Shown here piece by piece: positions 16,275 to 25,871 of a DNA stretch of 40,263 nucleotides (position 1 is its first letter; each line of letters starts with the position of its first letter). Source of the DNA: an uncultured Bacteroidales bacterium (lineage in GTDB: Bacteria > Bacteroidota > Bacteroidia > Bacteroidales > UBA932). The translations under genes and the position numbers were made by a program. The DNA is taken from positions 1 through 40,263 of the forward strand of contig CAMVMG010000017.1 in NCBI GenBank assembly GCA_947168525.1, written 5' to 3'. The notes beneath the pieces are model-generated. The model made no database searches. It was given only the letters and a program-made list of their open reading frames with translations, and was not told the DNA's origin.

Positions 16275-18626
16275 TTAAAAAATCTGCATTTTTTCCTCCT
16301 CCGGCCTGATTTTCAGGTCCACCACTTTTCCGTCGCGCCAGGTGATGTCCACCACCTGGCCGCCGCGGGTGCGGAGGCCGGTGACACGGCCGGTAGGCCA
16401 GGCGGCGGGAAGGGCGGGCAGCGGGGTGAGTGAGCCGTCGGCCTCCGAGCGGAGGAGCATTTCTGCGATGCCGGCGCAGCCGCCGAAGTTGCCGTCAATC
16501 TGGAAGGGCGGATGCGCGTCCAGGAGGTTGGGATAGGTGCCGCCACCACCGCCGTAATCGGGGTCGGCCTCCGGATTTGCGCTCACGTAGCGGAGCTGGC
16601 GGCGCAGCATCTTGTAGGCTTTCTCGCCATCACCCAGGCGGGCGTAGAGGTTGATTCGCCAGCCGCAACTCCAGCCGGTGGTCTCGAAGCCCTTGATTTC
16701 CAGGGTTTTCAGGGCCGCATCGGCCAGGGGGCCTTCCGTGATCTGATGGCCTGGATACACCCCGAACAGATGGGACTGGTGCCGATGGGTAGGCTCCCAG
16801 TCATCCCAGGGATGATACCACTCCTGCAGCTTGCCGGCGGCATCTACCTGATAGGGATGCAGGTGATCCAGCTTCTCGGACGCTTCCCGGACAAAATCCC
16901 CGTCCACGCCTAGCTCCTTCGCAGCCGCGATGGCATTGGAAAGGCATTCCCGGACCATGGCCAGGTCGGCCGTGGCGCCATAAAGGGTGGCCAGCGGCCT
17001 TCCGTCCGCAGACACATAGAGATTCTCCGGCGAAGTGCCGGGAGAGGTAAGCCATTCGCCGTCTTTTTCCACCAGCCAGTCCAGGCAGAACTCGGCGGCA
17101 CCGCGAAGGACCGGGTAGTCCTTCTCCAGGCGGGCACGGTCGCGGCTGAACAGCCAATGCTCCCAAAGGTGGGTGGAGAGCCAGGCACCGCCCATGGTCC
17201 AGTTGGCCCAGGAAGGGCTGCCGGTGCCCAGGCCCACCGGGGTGGCCATGGCCCAGATGTCGGAATTATGTCCGGCGTTCCAGCCCCGCTGCACGCCGTA
17301 ATAATACTGCGCCGCATCCTGCCCGTTGCGCGAGAGGTTGTGGATAAAGTCCAGCAGAACCTCATGCAGGGCACCCAGGCCCACTTCCTCGGCCGGCCAG
17401 TAATTCTCTTCCAGGTTGATATTCACGGTATAGTTGCAGCTCCACGGCGGAGACAGGCGCTCGTTCCACAGGCCCTGCAGGTTGGCCGGGACGCCCGGTG
17501 TCCGGGACGACGAAATGAGCAGGTACCGGCCATACTGGAAATAGAGGGCTTCCAGTTCCGGGTTGGGACGGCCGTCGGCAGTGTAACTGCGCAGCTGCAG
17601 GTCGGTAGGCAGCGCTTTCAGCGCCGGGTCCGTCTTGCCCAGGTCCAGCGTTACGCTACCGAAAAGCGCCTGGTAGTCGGCTAGATGGCGATGCAGCAAC
17701 GCTTCGAAGGACAGCTTCTGCACACGCGCGGCGGCAGCATCGGCCAGGGCAGCATAGGGCTTTCCCTCGCGGACAGGATCTTTGTCGAAACCGTTGAAGC
17801 TGGTGGCGTTCACCAGTAGCAGGGTGGCCTCCGTGCAGCCGTCCAGGACCAGTTCCCTGCCCTCGGGACGCACTTCCCCGCCCACATGCCGCACAGAGAG
17901 TTTCGTGCGGAAATGGATGCCGCGGGAAGGGTCGTAGAGCATGGTTCCAGGCTTTGGAGCATAGTAGTCTGGATAGGCGTGCCAGGCAGCATATCCATCC
18001 ATGGTGAGGCTGTCGGGACCGACATGGAAGGCTGTCGGCAGAAGGGACTCCAGGCGCAACCGGGCATGCAGGCCGTCTTCCGCGCGCATACGGACCACCA
18101 TCACCGAGTCCGGGGCCGACACGAAATACTCCGCAGAAAAGGCCTTCCCGTCCCGCAGGTAACTCACCTGCGCCCGCGCCGTGGAAAGGTCCAACTCTCG
18201 CCGATAGGCGCTCACCTCGCCTGTATCCTGGTGCTGGATCCACAGGGTGCCCAGGGGCATGTAGCTCTCGCTGAAATGGCCCTGAACCTGCTGCTGGAGC
18301 TGTTCTGCCCGTGCATAGTCTTCCTGTTCCAGCGCTTCGCGGATAAGGGGAATGGCCTGCTCCGCCGTGCTTCCGGCCCCGGCTGCGATGTCCGGATGGG
18401 CCGCTCCCCGGTCCGGCTCTCCCGTCCAGAGTGTGATGTCGTTCAGGGAAATCCGCTCTTCCCCGATACCGCCATAGACCAGGGCGCCCAGGCGGCCATT
18501 TCCCAGCGGCAGGGCTTCTTCCAGGCAGGTGGCGGGGCGGTCATACCACAGAAGGAGTTTTTCCTGCGGGGAATGGCAGGCCGACAGCAGCACCGCTGCC
18601 GTGCAAAGAAGAAACGCGTTTCTCAT
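16275..18626 (-). CDS. Alpha-L-fucosidase, GH95, lipoprotein
   Basis: GH95 enzymes mostly remove alpha-1,2-linked fucose (a few remove L-galactose) from host glycans, milk oligosaccharides or plant xyloglucan, with inversion. The 783-residue protein has a lipoprotein signal ending at LSAC (Cys17). It has the N-terminal beta domain with [10 protein letters not shown] and [12 protein letters not shown] motifs, then the (alpha/alpha)6 catalytic region with [41 protein letters not shown] and FQIDGNFGG. Most relatives have an NxQMNYW-type motif where this one has LEENYW, a variation worth checking. It is the last gene of the receptor operon, 7 bases after the MG2/plug gene. The lipobox predicts a membrane-anchored enzyme. 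Confidence 0.95.
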   Translation of the reverse strand: MRNAFLLCTAAVLLSACHSPQEKLLLWYDRPATCLEEALPLGNGRLGALVYGGIGEERISLNDITLWTGEPDRGAAHPDIAAGAGSTAEQAIPLIREALEQEDYARAEQLQQQVQGHFSESYMPLGTLWIQHQDTGEVSAYRRELDLSTARAQVSYLRDGKAFSAEYFVSAPDSVMVVRMRAEDGLHARLRLESLLPTAFHVGPDSLTMDGYAAWHAYPDYYAPKPGTMLYDPSRGIHFRTKLSVRHVGGEVRPEGRELVLDGCTEATLLLVNATSFNGFDKDPVREGKPYAALADAAAARVQKLSFEALLHRHLADYQALFGSVTLDLGKTDPALKALPTDLQLRSYTADGRPNPELEALYFQYGRYLLISSSRTPGVPANLQGLWNERLSPPWSCNYTVNINLEENYWPAEEVGLGALHEVLLDFIHNLSRNGQDAAQYYYGVQRGWNAGHNSDIWAMATPVGLGTGSPSWANWTMGGAWLSTHLWEHWLFSRDRARLEKDYPVLRGAAEFCLDWLVEKDGEWLTSPGTSPENLYVSADGRPLATLYGATADLAMVRECLSNAIAAAKELGVDGDFVREASEKLDHLHPYQVDAAGKLQEWYHPWDDWEPTHRHQSHLFGVYPGHQITEGPLADAALKTLEIKGFETTGWSCGWRINLYARLGDGEKAYKMLRRQLRYVSANPEADPDYGGGGGTYPNLLDAHPPFQIDGNFGGCAGIAEMLLRSEADGSLTPLPALPAAWPTGRVTGLRTRGGQVVDITWRDGKVVDLKIRPEEEKMQIF

Positions 18627-18633
18627 GAAAGGC

Positions 18634-20286
18634 TTATTCTACTTCAAAAGTGTATTCTGCCCGGACGGGGGTGCCGTCGGCCTTCCAGCCCTCTGCCACC
18701 ACCCGGAACCGGCCGGAATACGAGGGGGCCGTAAGGGGGATGCGGACCTGGCCGCCACCGGCTATCTCCAGGGCGGGATGCCAGTAGAGGACCTGACGCA
18801 GGTCCTCTGCGCCTGCAACGGGAACGTCACCGGTGTAGGCCACGGGGTAGCTCACGCCCAGGAAATCTACCACACGCACGTTGGAGGGGAAATGCAGGGC
18901 CGTGACATAGTTTTTCTTGGAGATGAAATTGACCATGCCGCTGAAGGGGACGCCGCCCATGACGATGGAGCGGGTATAGATGTCGATATCTTCCAGCAAC
19001 ATGGCATCGAAGTCGGCCAGCATGCTGTGGTCCGTGAGTACTACGCCGTCCATCATCACCAGCACATTGCCCTGCATGAAACTGTGGTAATCCGTGGCAT
19101 CGGAGGCTAGCATGCGGATTTGCCATTTGCCGCCGCGGCGGGTAAACTGCAGTTCCTTCACAAATTCTACGCAGATTTCGCGTACAGAGGGGAAACGGGT
19201 GTAGTCGTCCAGGTGGTACCGGATTACTTTCTGTCCTTCCAGCAGGAGGTCTTCCCGTTTGGGAAGGAAGCGGGAGAGCGTGTCCATCTGCCCGGCTGTC
19301 CAGGCCTGCAGGGAGGCCTTCCGCGAGACCAGCGCACTCCGCTGGCGGGAGCTGAGTTTCAGGGGCGGCAGCACACCCGAATCCGGGTGCACAAAGGGGC
19401 TGGACAGGTTGATGTGACATGTTTTTCCATCCATGGATACCACCTCGCACACCAGTTCACGGTTGCCGTAGATGTTGCCGGTGACAAACTGAATGTGCCC
19501 GTCGGCCATATTGCGGCCCACATACACATTGGAAGGGGCTCCGGCCGATGACAGGAACGCCGTCACCATCCCGGTGCCAAGGGTATCCTGGACTTGATCC
19601 AGGTCCAGGCCTTCCACCGAGGCATAGACAATCTCTCCCTCGTATTCTCCCTGCCGGGGACCCGGCATGGCGGGGCCCCCGCCCAGGAAAGCCTTCAGGC
19701 TTTTCCCGTCGGAGGGAGCCAGGCCGTCCTCGTGGTAAACGCTCACGGAGACATCGGCCCCCACGTCCTGGCTGCCCAGAAGGAGCACAGCTTCCCGTCC
19801 CTGACGCATCCTGGCCGGCAGGGAAAGGGTAAGGCCTCCCTCGTCCACCACATCCTTGGTGGTCTGGGGAACAAACTCGTTGTCAGGGACAATCTGCACG
19901 CCATCCTTGACACGGGCCGCAGAGGTGGTATTGAAGACGGCCAGTACCCGGGCGTCTTCCCGGGAAGCCGCCGAACCGGCAGTATAGGCCACCAGGGCAT
20001 AATTCCCGGTAGGGGCCGACATCGGAATCCGGAAGCTGCCCGCTCCCCTGCCCTGGAAAAGCCCCACCTTGGCCTCTGCCACAGTGCCGTCGGTGGAGAT
20101 CAGTTCCAGATAGGAAACGGCGCTGAAACCGCTCTGGCGCCCGTTTTCATCGACACAGAAGAGAGAGCAGTATACCAGGTCGCCGGCTATATAGCTGCTG
20201 CGGTCCGTAATTACGTGGATCCGCTCGCGGGCTCCTGCACCAAGAAAGGACAGGAGCGCTGCACAAATCAGTAGTATTCTTCTCAT
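18634..20286 (-). CDS. MG2-like protein with a TonB plug-like segment and no barrel
   Basis: From the Met at 20286 the protein has 550 residues and a signal peptide ending near GAGARE; the longer 20334 start lacks a signal at its N-terminus. The opening [20 protein letters not shown] is typical of macroglobulin MG2 domains of Bacteroidota surface proteins. Around residues 395-450, [13 protein letters not shown] and the following segment to [10 protein letters not shown] resemble a TonB-dependent receptor plug, but no barrel follows. The C-terminal part (about 470-550) has the [10 protein letters not shown] segment and a beta sandwich common to this architecture. It lies 1 base after the DUF4249 gene. 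The role is unknown; a periplasmic or surface accessory of the operon's receptor is inferred. Confidence 0.8.
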   Translation of the reverse strand: MRRILLICAALLSFLGAGARERIHVITDRSSYIAGDLVYCSLFCVDENGRQSGFSAVSYLELISTDGTVAEAKVGLFQGRGAGSFRIPMSAPTGNYALVAYTAGSAASREDARVLAVFNTTSAARVKDGVQIVPDNEFVPQTTKDVVDEGGLTLSLPARMRQGREAVLLLGSQDVGADVSVSVYHEDGLAPSDGKSLKAFLGGGPAMPGPRQGEYEGEIVYASVEGLDLDQVQDTLGTGMVTAFLSSAGAPSNVYVGRNMADGHIQFVTGNIYGNRELVCEVVSMDGKTCHINLSSPFVHPDSGVLPPLKLSSRQRSALVSRKASLQAWTAGQMDTLSRFLPKREDLLLEGQKVIRYHLDDYTRFPSVREICVEFVKELQFTRRGGKWQIRMLASDATDYHSFMQGNVLVMMDGVVLTDHSMLADFDAMLLEDIDIYTRSIVMGGVPFSGMVNFISKKNYVTALHFPSNVRVVDFLGVSYPVAYTGDVPVAGAEDLRQVLYWHPALEIAGGGQVRIPLTAPSYSGRFRVVAEGWKADGTPVRAEYTFEVE

Positions 20287-20287
20287 A

Positions 20288-21460
20288 TCAGTTCTCCCAA
20301 AAATCCGGCCTTTCCTGCGTACCGCCGGCGGCAATACAGTTGATACAGCTTTCGTGGGCCCATCCTACCTTCTCCACATCGTCTACAGTCACATACTGGA
20401 TGGGACGGTAGTCCACATTATAATAAAGATCGAACATCTGATCCGGGTTATCCGGGAAAACCCAGCTGGGGGTCACCGGCTTGTAAAGGGAATACCGGCT
20501 ATTCAGCCAACCCCGTTTGGAAGTGGATTCGCAGGCCATGACCATGCCCATCACGGGCTTTTCCGGGTTGGACTCGCAGCGGAGGTTCCCCGCGATGGCG
20601 CCGGGATCCGGAGAGAAGAGGTCACCGCCCACGTCCGTCTGCTGCTGGGTCTGCCGTTCGTACTGGTAGGACTCCGGCGTCATGGACATGGCCTTTACAT
20701 TGATGCTGTAACGGCGGTGGTTGCGATTGTTGGAGCGCAGGAAAGAGTTTACCAGATAATGCGATACCTTCCCCTGGTCCAGCTGGGTGTAATCGATTAG
20801 CTGACGCCGGACAGAGGTTTTACTTTTGAAACACCAGACATAGGGGTTATAGTAAAAAGGATCTTCGTAATAGGACCAATTGGACGGATCCACGAACACT
20901 TCCGGATCGTAATCCACATGGAATTCCCAGGTTTCGTCGTAGGTAAGGTTCAGGTAGCCGCTCCCCGCAGGGCCTGCCTTCTCCAAGTCTACATAGACAT
21001 AGACCTTTTCATCGTCGGCTTCGAAATAGATATCCCTGATCTCCGGAACGGGAGTGGGCTCCTGCCAGGCCGACACATACACTTCCCCGTCCACTTCCAC
21101 CACCACACGGTACTGATGGCCAAGGGTGGCAAGCTCCGTATCGACGATGTACGGGACATAGCTTCCGCGATAAACATCGCCGGAGGAAGAAGAGGAGACT
21201 GCCGCCGTGATGCCGGGATACTGCCGTCCGGTCTCATCTTCCACCCGCACCTTACCGCCTTCCGGAAGGGAGAAAAGCCATCCGTCGGCACGGAAGGGAA
21301 TCATATAACTCAGGTAAACGGCGCTTTTCCCGCCGACAACGATGCTCCCGTCCACCACCAGCACCTTCTCTGTCTCGGAGCTGTCAAGCTGTACCTCATA
21401 GGGGTAGATGCACGCGTGCAGTCCAAGGGCCAGTGCGCAAAGGTAAAACCACTTTTTCAT
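20288..21460 (-). CDS. DUF4249 lipoprotein, partner of the TonB receptor
   Basis: This 390-residue protein has a lipoprotein signal ending at HAC (Cys17), then the DUF4249 start with YPYEVQLDSSE and VVDGSIV. The family is all-beta and found in Bacteroidota next to TonB-dependent receptors, much as SusD sits next to SusC; its function is not established. The ATG overlaps the receptor's stop as TGATG, so translation is probably coupled and the two proteins are made in fixed ratio. A Cys-Ile-Asn-Cys pair near the C-terminus (SCINCIAAGG) is often seen in this family. Confidence 0.87.
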   Translation of the reverse strand: MKKWFYLCALALGLHACIYPYEVQLDSSETEKVLVVDGSIVVGGKSAVYLSYMIPFRADGWLFSLPEGGKVRVEDETGRQYPGITAAVSSSSSGDVYRGSYVPYIVDTELATLGHQYRVVVEVDGEVYVSAWQEPTPVPEIRDIYFEADDEKVYVYVDLEKAGPAGSGYLNLTYDETWEFHVDYDPEVFVDPSNWSYYEDPFYYNPYVWCFKSKTSVRRQLIDYTQLDQGKVSHYLVNSFLRSNNRNHRRYSINVKAMSMTPESYQYERQTQQQTDVGGDLFSPDPGAIAGNLRCESNPEKPVMGMVMACESTSKRGWLNSRYSLYKPVTPSWVFPDNPDQMFDLYYNVDYRPIQYVTVDDVEKVGWAHESCINCIAAGGTQERPDFWEN

Positions 21461-24400
21461 CAGAACAGGATATTGAGGTTGATGTAAGGGACCTGGGACC
21501 CGAAAACAGAGATCATGTATCCGTTGTATCCGCCGTAAGAAGGCCGGAAGAACACGGAATACGGATTCTTGCGTCCGGTGATATTGTACACGCCTATGGT
21601 CAGGGACATGTGCGCGAAGGCTTTGAGATAATGGCCCGGGTCTATGTTCAGGGCGGCGTCGATGCGGAAGTAGTCCGGCATCCGGTGGCTGTTACGGGCC
21701 GAATAGGCCAGGTGGTAACTTCCGGCATAGAAGTAGGAACCGATCGGGACCGTGATGGGCCGGCCGGTGGAATAGTCGATATTCAGCGACAGGCTGAAGC
21801 GATGTGTAAGGGCGTAATTGCCCACCAGTTTGAACTCGTGCGGCTTGTCATAGGCCGCGTTGTACCAGGCACCGCCGTTGATCAGCTGCGCAGTGGGATC
21901 CATTTCGCGGAGCTGGCTGCGGGAATAGCTATAGGAAACCCATCCGGTGAGCTTGCCCGCCGGTTTTTTTACCATAAGCTCCACGCCGTAGGCTCTTCCC
22001 CGGACGGGGACCAGTTCGTCGGCCAGATGGGGATTCATCACCAGCTGGGCGCCGCTCTTGTAATCCAGGGCGTTGCTGCTTTGCTTGTAATAAGCCTCCA
22101 GGGACAGGTCTATGCCCGATCCCAGGAGCGTCCAGTAGGCACCGGCGGCGGCCTGCCAGCCTGTAGTGGGAGAGAGCGCGGCACTGCTCAGCCGCCAGGT
22201 GTCCATCGGCGAAACCGAAGCCGTGTTGGAAATAAGATGGATGTACTGCCGCATGGTGTTCACGCCCGCCTTGAAGGAGAGGTTGTCCATGGGCGAATAC
22301 TTACCGGACAGGCGCAGTTCCGGGCCGATATAGAATTTGTTAGGGTTCAGGGCCAGGAACGAGGAAAGACGCACGCCACCGTCCAGGGAAATCTGGTCCG
22401 TGATGGCCCAGGTGTCCGATACGTACAAGTCCGGCTCCACGCCCAGTTCCCTTTCCAGTTCTGCCTTTCCCCGCATGGAGGCCGCGCCGAAGGGCTTGAT
22501 GATGCCCGGATCCAGGGCGTAGCCCACGATATCGGCCCCGTAGGTTACGGTGTGGCTGTCTCCAAGGGGACGTACCCGCATCCCCTTGAGGAAGGCCTGC
22601 CGGATATAGGTCTGGAGGTCGTATGCGGCCCCGTCCCAATGATGGTCACCCACGACATTGGTGTAGTGGTCGTAGCCGGCGCTGACCTTGGCGCTGCTGC
22701 CGTCCTCTCCCTTGTGATTCCAGGCCAGGGAGGCGTTGATGTTGGTATAGCGGAAAGTGGTGTCTCCGCTGAAGGAGAAGCGGTCCGTAGCAAAATAGCC
22801 GAACAGTTGCAGCGAATTCCTGTCACTGAACCGGTGGGTCACCCCCAGATTGGCATCGGTGAAGCCCGCGCCGCCGCCGGAATAGGCGCTGTTCTCAGGG
22901 AGCAACTTCAGGATCCAGTCCGAGTAAGTGGTACGGGCGGCCGCCACAAAGCTGGTCTTTTTGCCGATGGGGCCTTCGATGTGGCCGCGGCTGGTGAGAA
23001 GGCCGATGCCCAGGGAGCCCCGGACGCGCTTGCGGTCGCCTTCCTTGGTGTTCACGCTGAGCACCGAAGAGATACGCCCGCCGTACTGGGCCGGGATGGA
23101 GCTCTTGTACAGCTCTACGCCGTCCACCACATCCGGGTTGAAGGCGGAGAACATGCCAAAGAGATGACTTGGGTTATAAATGGTGTTCTCGTTGAATAGC
23201 ACCAGGTTCTGGTCGGCCGAGCCGCCGCGGACATTCAGGCCGCCGGAGGCTTCTCCCACGCTCTTGACGCCCGGGAGGGTGAGCACCGCCCGGATGATGT
23301 CTCCCTCGCCGAAGGCCGACGGCACCTTGTTGGCCGTGGCCATGCTCACGGATTCCATGCCGATCGCCGTACTCCGGTGCTGGCGCATACTCTCGGCCGA
23401 CACCAGGGCAGCCTTCAGAATGGTCACCCGCTCGGTGAGCACTACGTCGAAGTCTCCGCTGGCGTTGAGGATAATCCTCAGAGCCAAGTCTTCCTTGCCT
23501 TCCGCGTTGAAATTGAGCACGTTCTCACCTAAGGGCAGGGAAATCCGGTACCTGCCCTGCGCATCGCTGCGCACATAGGTGGCGGTATTGTCGTCGAAGA
23601 TGACGGTACCGGGAAGGGGCAGGCCACTCTCCGCCTCGTACACGACGCCGCTGATACTGGCCCTGCCGCCCCGGGCCATACCGGCCTCGCCGATGGTGTA
23701 CAGCTTGTTGCGGTAGGTGGCCGTGAGGGCGTTCTGGACGTAGGAGACACGGGTGGTATCTACTTTTTTCTCCGCGAAATAGCCGTCGGGAAGGCCCAGT
23801 CCAGCATCTTTGAACGTAGCGGAAGGGACGGTGCCCGCGCTGTAATCATGCGTAGAATGCCAGGCATCGGCCCCGATGAGCGGGCTCTCCGAGGAATCCA
23901 TCTGCTCTTTCAGGCGGCGTTTCCAGGCACGCTTGCTGAGCTTTTTCAGTTTCCCGTCTTCCAGGGAGAAACGCTGCTCCTGCCGCACGAAGAAAGTGAC
24001 CACCTGCGGGTCGAAGTTGTCGTCCAACTCGCTCCAGCCGGACAGGGAGGCTGTCTGGGTAAAAGTCTGGATCACCTTCCGCGTATAGGTCAGAAGAGGG
24101 GTCTTGCCATCCATGACCAGTTCATAGAACCCGGGCTGGGCTTCCGTGTAACCCATATACTGCAGGTTCACGAACTTGCGTCCGTCCATGGTGAACCAGG
24201 CCACCTGGCTGCGGTCCGGCTGGGTACCGCCCCCTTCGGGGGAAGCCTTGACCACCAGTTCCATCAGGTAGGCGTCCAGGTTCAGATAAACGTCCTGATA
24301 CAGTTTACCGTTGTACAGCACATCACCGGTAGAAAAAGTCTGGGTGCTGAGATAATAAGTGCCGTTGAAACGGAAAGGGTACACGCCGGGGATGCGGCCC

Positions 24401-24525
24401 CTGTAAAGGGTGGAGAGGTAGCCGGCCTGCTGCTGGTAATCTGCCTCCTGACCCCAGGCCGGGGATTGCAGCAGCAGGGCTAGCAGGATGATGCCCAATC
24501 CGAATCGCAGAATTGTTCGTGCCAT
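21460..24525 (-). CDS. TonB-dependent receptor with a long N-terminal extension
   Basis: This 1021-residue outer-membrane importer has a signal peptide ending at AWG (about residue 25). A beta-rich extension of about 260 residues (27-285) follows; it is not a recognisable STN domain. Then come a carboxypeptidase regulatory-like domain (288-370, beginning ISGVVYEAESGLPLPG), a plug (about 385-500, with GGLNVRGGSADQNLVLFNE and AQYGGRISSVLS), and a barrel ending in Phe (NLNILF). This is not the SusC signature but the branch that pairs with DUF4249. It leads an operon of four genes with 1-base overlap, 1-base and 7-base gaps, ending in a fucosidase. The substrate is unknown; a fucosylated glycan is inferred from the context only. 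Confidence 0.94.
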   Translation of the reverse strand: MARTILRFGLGIILLALLLQSPAWGQEADYQQQAGYLSTLYRGRIPGVYPFRFNGTYYLSTQTFSTGDVLYNGKLYQDVYLNLDAYLMELVVKASPEGGGTQPDRSQVAWFTMDGRKFVNLQYMGYTEAQPGFYELVMDGKTPLLTYTRKVIQTFTQTASLSGWSELDDNFDPQVVTFFVRQEQRFSLEDGKLKKLSKRAWKRRLKEQMDSSESPLIGADAWHSTHDYSAGTVPSATFKDAGLGLPDGYFAEKKVDTTRVSYVQNALTATYRNKLYTIGEAGMARGGRASISGVVYEAESGLPLPGTVIFDDNTATYVRSDAQGRYRISLPLGENVLNFNAEGKEDLALRIILNASGDFDVVLTERVTILKAALVSAESMRQHRSTAIGMESVSMATANKVPSAFGEGDIIRAVLTLPGVKSVGEASGGLNVRGGSADQNLVLFNENTIYNPSHLFGMFSAFNPDVVDGVELYKSSIPAQYGGRISSVLSVNTKEGDRKRVRGSLGIGLLTSRGHIEGPIGKKTSFVAAARTTYSDWILKLLPENSAYSGGGAGFTDANLGVTHRFSDRNSLQLFGYFATDRFSFSGDTTFRYTNINASLAWNHKGEDGSSAKVSAGYDHYTNVVGDHHWDGAAYDLQTYIRQAFLKGMRVRPLGDSHTVTYGADIVGYALDPGIIKPFGAASMRGKAELERELGVEPDLYVSDTWAITDQISLDGGVRLSSFLALNPNKFYIGPELRLSGKYSPMDNLSFKAGVNTMRQYIHLISNTASVSPMDTWRLSSAALSPTTGWQAAAGAYWTLLGSGIDLSLEAYYKQSSNALDYKSGAQLVMNPHLADELVPVRGRAYGVELMVKKPAGKLTGWVSYSYSRSQLREMDPTAQLINGGAWYNAAYDKPHEFKLVGNYALTHRFSLSLNIDYSTGRPITVPIGSYFYAGSYHLAYSARNSHRMPDYFRIDAALNIDPGHYLKAFAHMSLTIGVYNITGRKNPYSVFFRPSYGGYNGYMISVFGSQVPYINLNILF

Positions 24526-24566
24526 TTTGCTCGAATAAAAAACGTTTCGCTCATGAAAATGAATCG

Positions 24567-24574
24567 CAAATATA
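24567..24574 (-). promoter_or_regulatory. Candidate -7 element for the TonB receptor operon
   Basis: TATATTTG on the minus strand (24574-24567) fits TAnnTTTG and lies 41 bases before the receptor ATG. No good -33 box is seen at the expected spacing. Confidence 0.45.
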
Positions 24575-24614
24575 ACGATTTAATCTTGTATTCACTGCGT
24601 GCCCGCGGCAGAAT

Positions 24615-24646
24615 ATTGCTATTATTTGCCGAATTAATTAACTTTG
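24615..24646 (+). promoter_or_regulatory. Promoter for the second PorV/PorQ-like gene
   Basis: ATTG (24615-24618) and TAACTTTG (24639-24646) are 20 bases apart, with the start codon 28 bases downstream. It is divergent from the receptor operon's -7 element. Confidence 0.6.
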
Positions 24647-24673
24647 TTCCGCAGCTTTGGCTGTTTTGCCGCT

Positions 24674-25597
24674 ATGAAGAAGTATTTTGTCCTATTTTTC
24701 ACCCTGTTTTTCCTTACGCAAAAGGCGTTCTCCCAGGACGGCCTGGCGCTTGGGTTTACCCGGACAGACCGGAATCCCGTAACATCGGCCATGGCCGGGG
24801 CGGGAGCCGCCTGGGCACAGGATGCAGCGTATGCGGCTTTCTCGCATGCCGCCATGCTGCCGTTATTTAGCGGTACCCTGGACGCTTCCGCCGCTTTCCA
24901 ATACTGGACGCCCGCCCTGTCTTCCCAGGCCCATGTCAGCGCCGGGGTGGCGTACAAACCCATGGACCGCCTGGGAGTGGCCGTCGGCTATACGCTGGAG
25001 AATTTGTCGGCCTACGAGGTCATGGAAGAACCGGGCGCCGTTTCCGGTACCTTTTATCCTAAAAACCACGTCTTTGCCCTGGGGGCAGGTTACGGCTTCG
25101 GCGCCCATCTCAGTGCGGGTGTCAATTTCCGTTACGCCCGGCAGATCCCCGCTCCCGGCGCCGTGTCCGCCGGGGTGAGCGCAGACCTTTTTGTCGCCTG
25201 GCAGTTCCGGCCCGGCCTGCGGGTGAGCGCGGGTGTGTCCACGTTAGGGCCAGCCCTGGTGTCCGGCGGCCAGTCCTACAGGCAGCCCTCGTCCTTTACG
25301 GTCGCAGGCAGCTGGAGTGCCCCTCTTGGGCAACAGCACTCCCTGGACCTTCTGGCCGATGCCGATTTGTTCTTCGCCGGAACTTTCTCCGCCGCATTAG
25401 GCGCCCAGTACGCCTGGAACAAACTGCTCTATGCACGGGCGGGGTACCGCTACGCCACTGCGGGCGGCGTCATTCCCTCCCACCTGGCCCTGGGCGCCGG
25501 CGTCCGCTACCGGGGCTTCCGCCTGGACGCGAGCCTCCTCACCGCCTCCCCGGCGCTCGGCGGCAGTTTCCTGCTGGGAATCGGGTACAGCTTCTGA
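24674..25597 (+). CDS. PorV/PorQ-like outer-membrane beta-barrel protein (copy 2)
   Basis: The Met at 24674 opens a signal peptide ending at AFSQ; the in-frame Met at 24644 falls inside the promoter and is rejected. The 307-residue product resembles copy 1 (6708-7595) along its length: a VTSAMAGAGAAW opening, regular Gly-rich beta strands, an ARAGYRY and IPSHLALGAGV segment, and a GIGYSF C-terminus against GLGYSF in copy 1. It is divergent from the TonB receptor operon across 148 bases, so shared control is plausible. Its function is inferred only from the PorV/PorQ family; transport or cargo handling are both possible. Confidence 0.65.
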   Translation: MKKYFVLFFTLFFLTQKAFSQDGLALGFTRTDRNPVTSAMAGAGAAWAQDAAYAAFSHAAMLPLFSGTLDASAAFQYWTPALSSQAHVSAGVAYKPMDRLGVAVGYTLENLSAYEVMEEPGAVSGTFYPKNHVFALGAGYGFGAHLSAGVNFRYARQIPAPGAVSAGVSADLFVAWQFRPGLRVSAGVSTLGPALVSGGQSYRQPSSFTVAGSWSAPLGQQHSLDLLADADLFFAGTFSAALGAQYAWNKLLYARAGYRYATAGGVIPSHLALGAGVRYRGFRLDASLLTASPALGGSFLLGIGYSF

Positions 25598-25604
25598 AGA
25601 TTTA

Positions 25605-25636
25605 TTTGGCAAAGAAGGAAAAAGTTTATATATTTG
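25605..25636 (+). promoter_or_regulatory. tRNA-Ser promoter (TTTG-N20-TAtaTTTG)
   Basis: TTTG (25605-25608) and TATATTTG (25629-25636) are 20 bases apart. The following GCAGTCCCGTTT and CGGGAT leader, with a CCCG-CGGG hairpin (25641-25653), matches the start of the leftward leader at 90-112. Confidence 0.75.
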
Positions 25637-25662
25637 CAGTCCCGTTTTTCGGGATACTTACT

Positions 25663-25750
25663 GGAGAGATGCTCGAGTGGCTGAAGAGGCACGCCTGGAA
25701 AGCGTGTGTACCCCAAAAGGGTATCGCGAGTTCGAATCTCGCTCTCTCCG
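25663..25750 (+). tRNA. tRNA-Ser (anticodon GGA)
   Basis: GGAGAGA (25663-25669) pairs with TCTCTCC (25743-25749). The anticodon stem CACGC/GCGTG encloses loop CTGGAAA, giving anticodon GGA at 25697-25699, and a long variable arm precedes the T arm with GTTCGAATC, as expected for serine. The CCA end is not encoded. It has its own promoter and a strong terminator. Confidence 0.96.
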
Positions 25751-25757
25751 CATAATC

Positions 25758-25790
25758 CGGCCTTGCAGACATCTGCAGGGCCGATTTTTT
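25758..25790 (+). terminator. Terminator after tRNA-Ser
   Basis: CGGCCTTGCAG (25758-25768) pairs with CTGCAGGGCCG (25773-25783) over 11 bp, with one G-U pair and a 4-base loop, followed by ATTTTTT. It is the strongest terminator in the window. Confidence 0.9.
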
Positions 25791-25835
25791 ATATATTTTT
25801 CAGGGAAAGACAAACAGTCACAAATAGAAAAACGT

Positions 25836-25843
25836 TAACTTTG
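25836..25843 (+). promoter_or_regulatory. Candidate -7 element for the HAD lipoprotein
   Basis: TAACTTTG fits TAnnTTTG and is 28 bases before the ATG at 25872. No -33 TTTG is seen at 19-21 bases. Confidence 0.45.
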
Positions 25844-25871
25844 TCTCTTTAAAAACTTGTAATCCGATACT

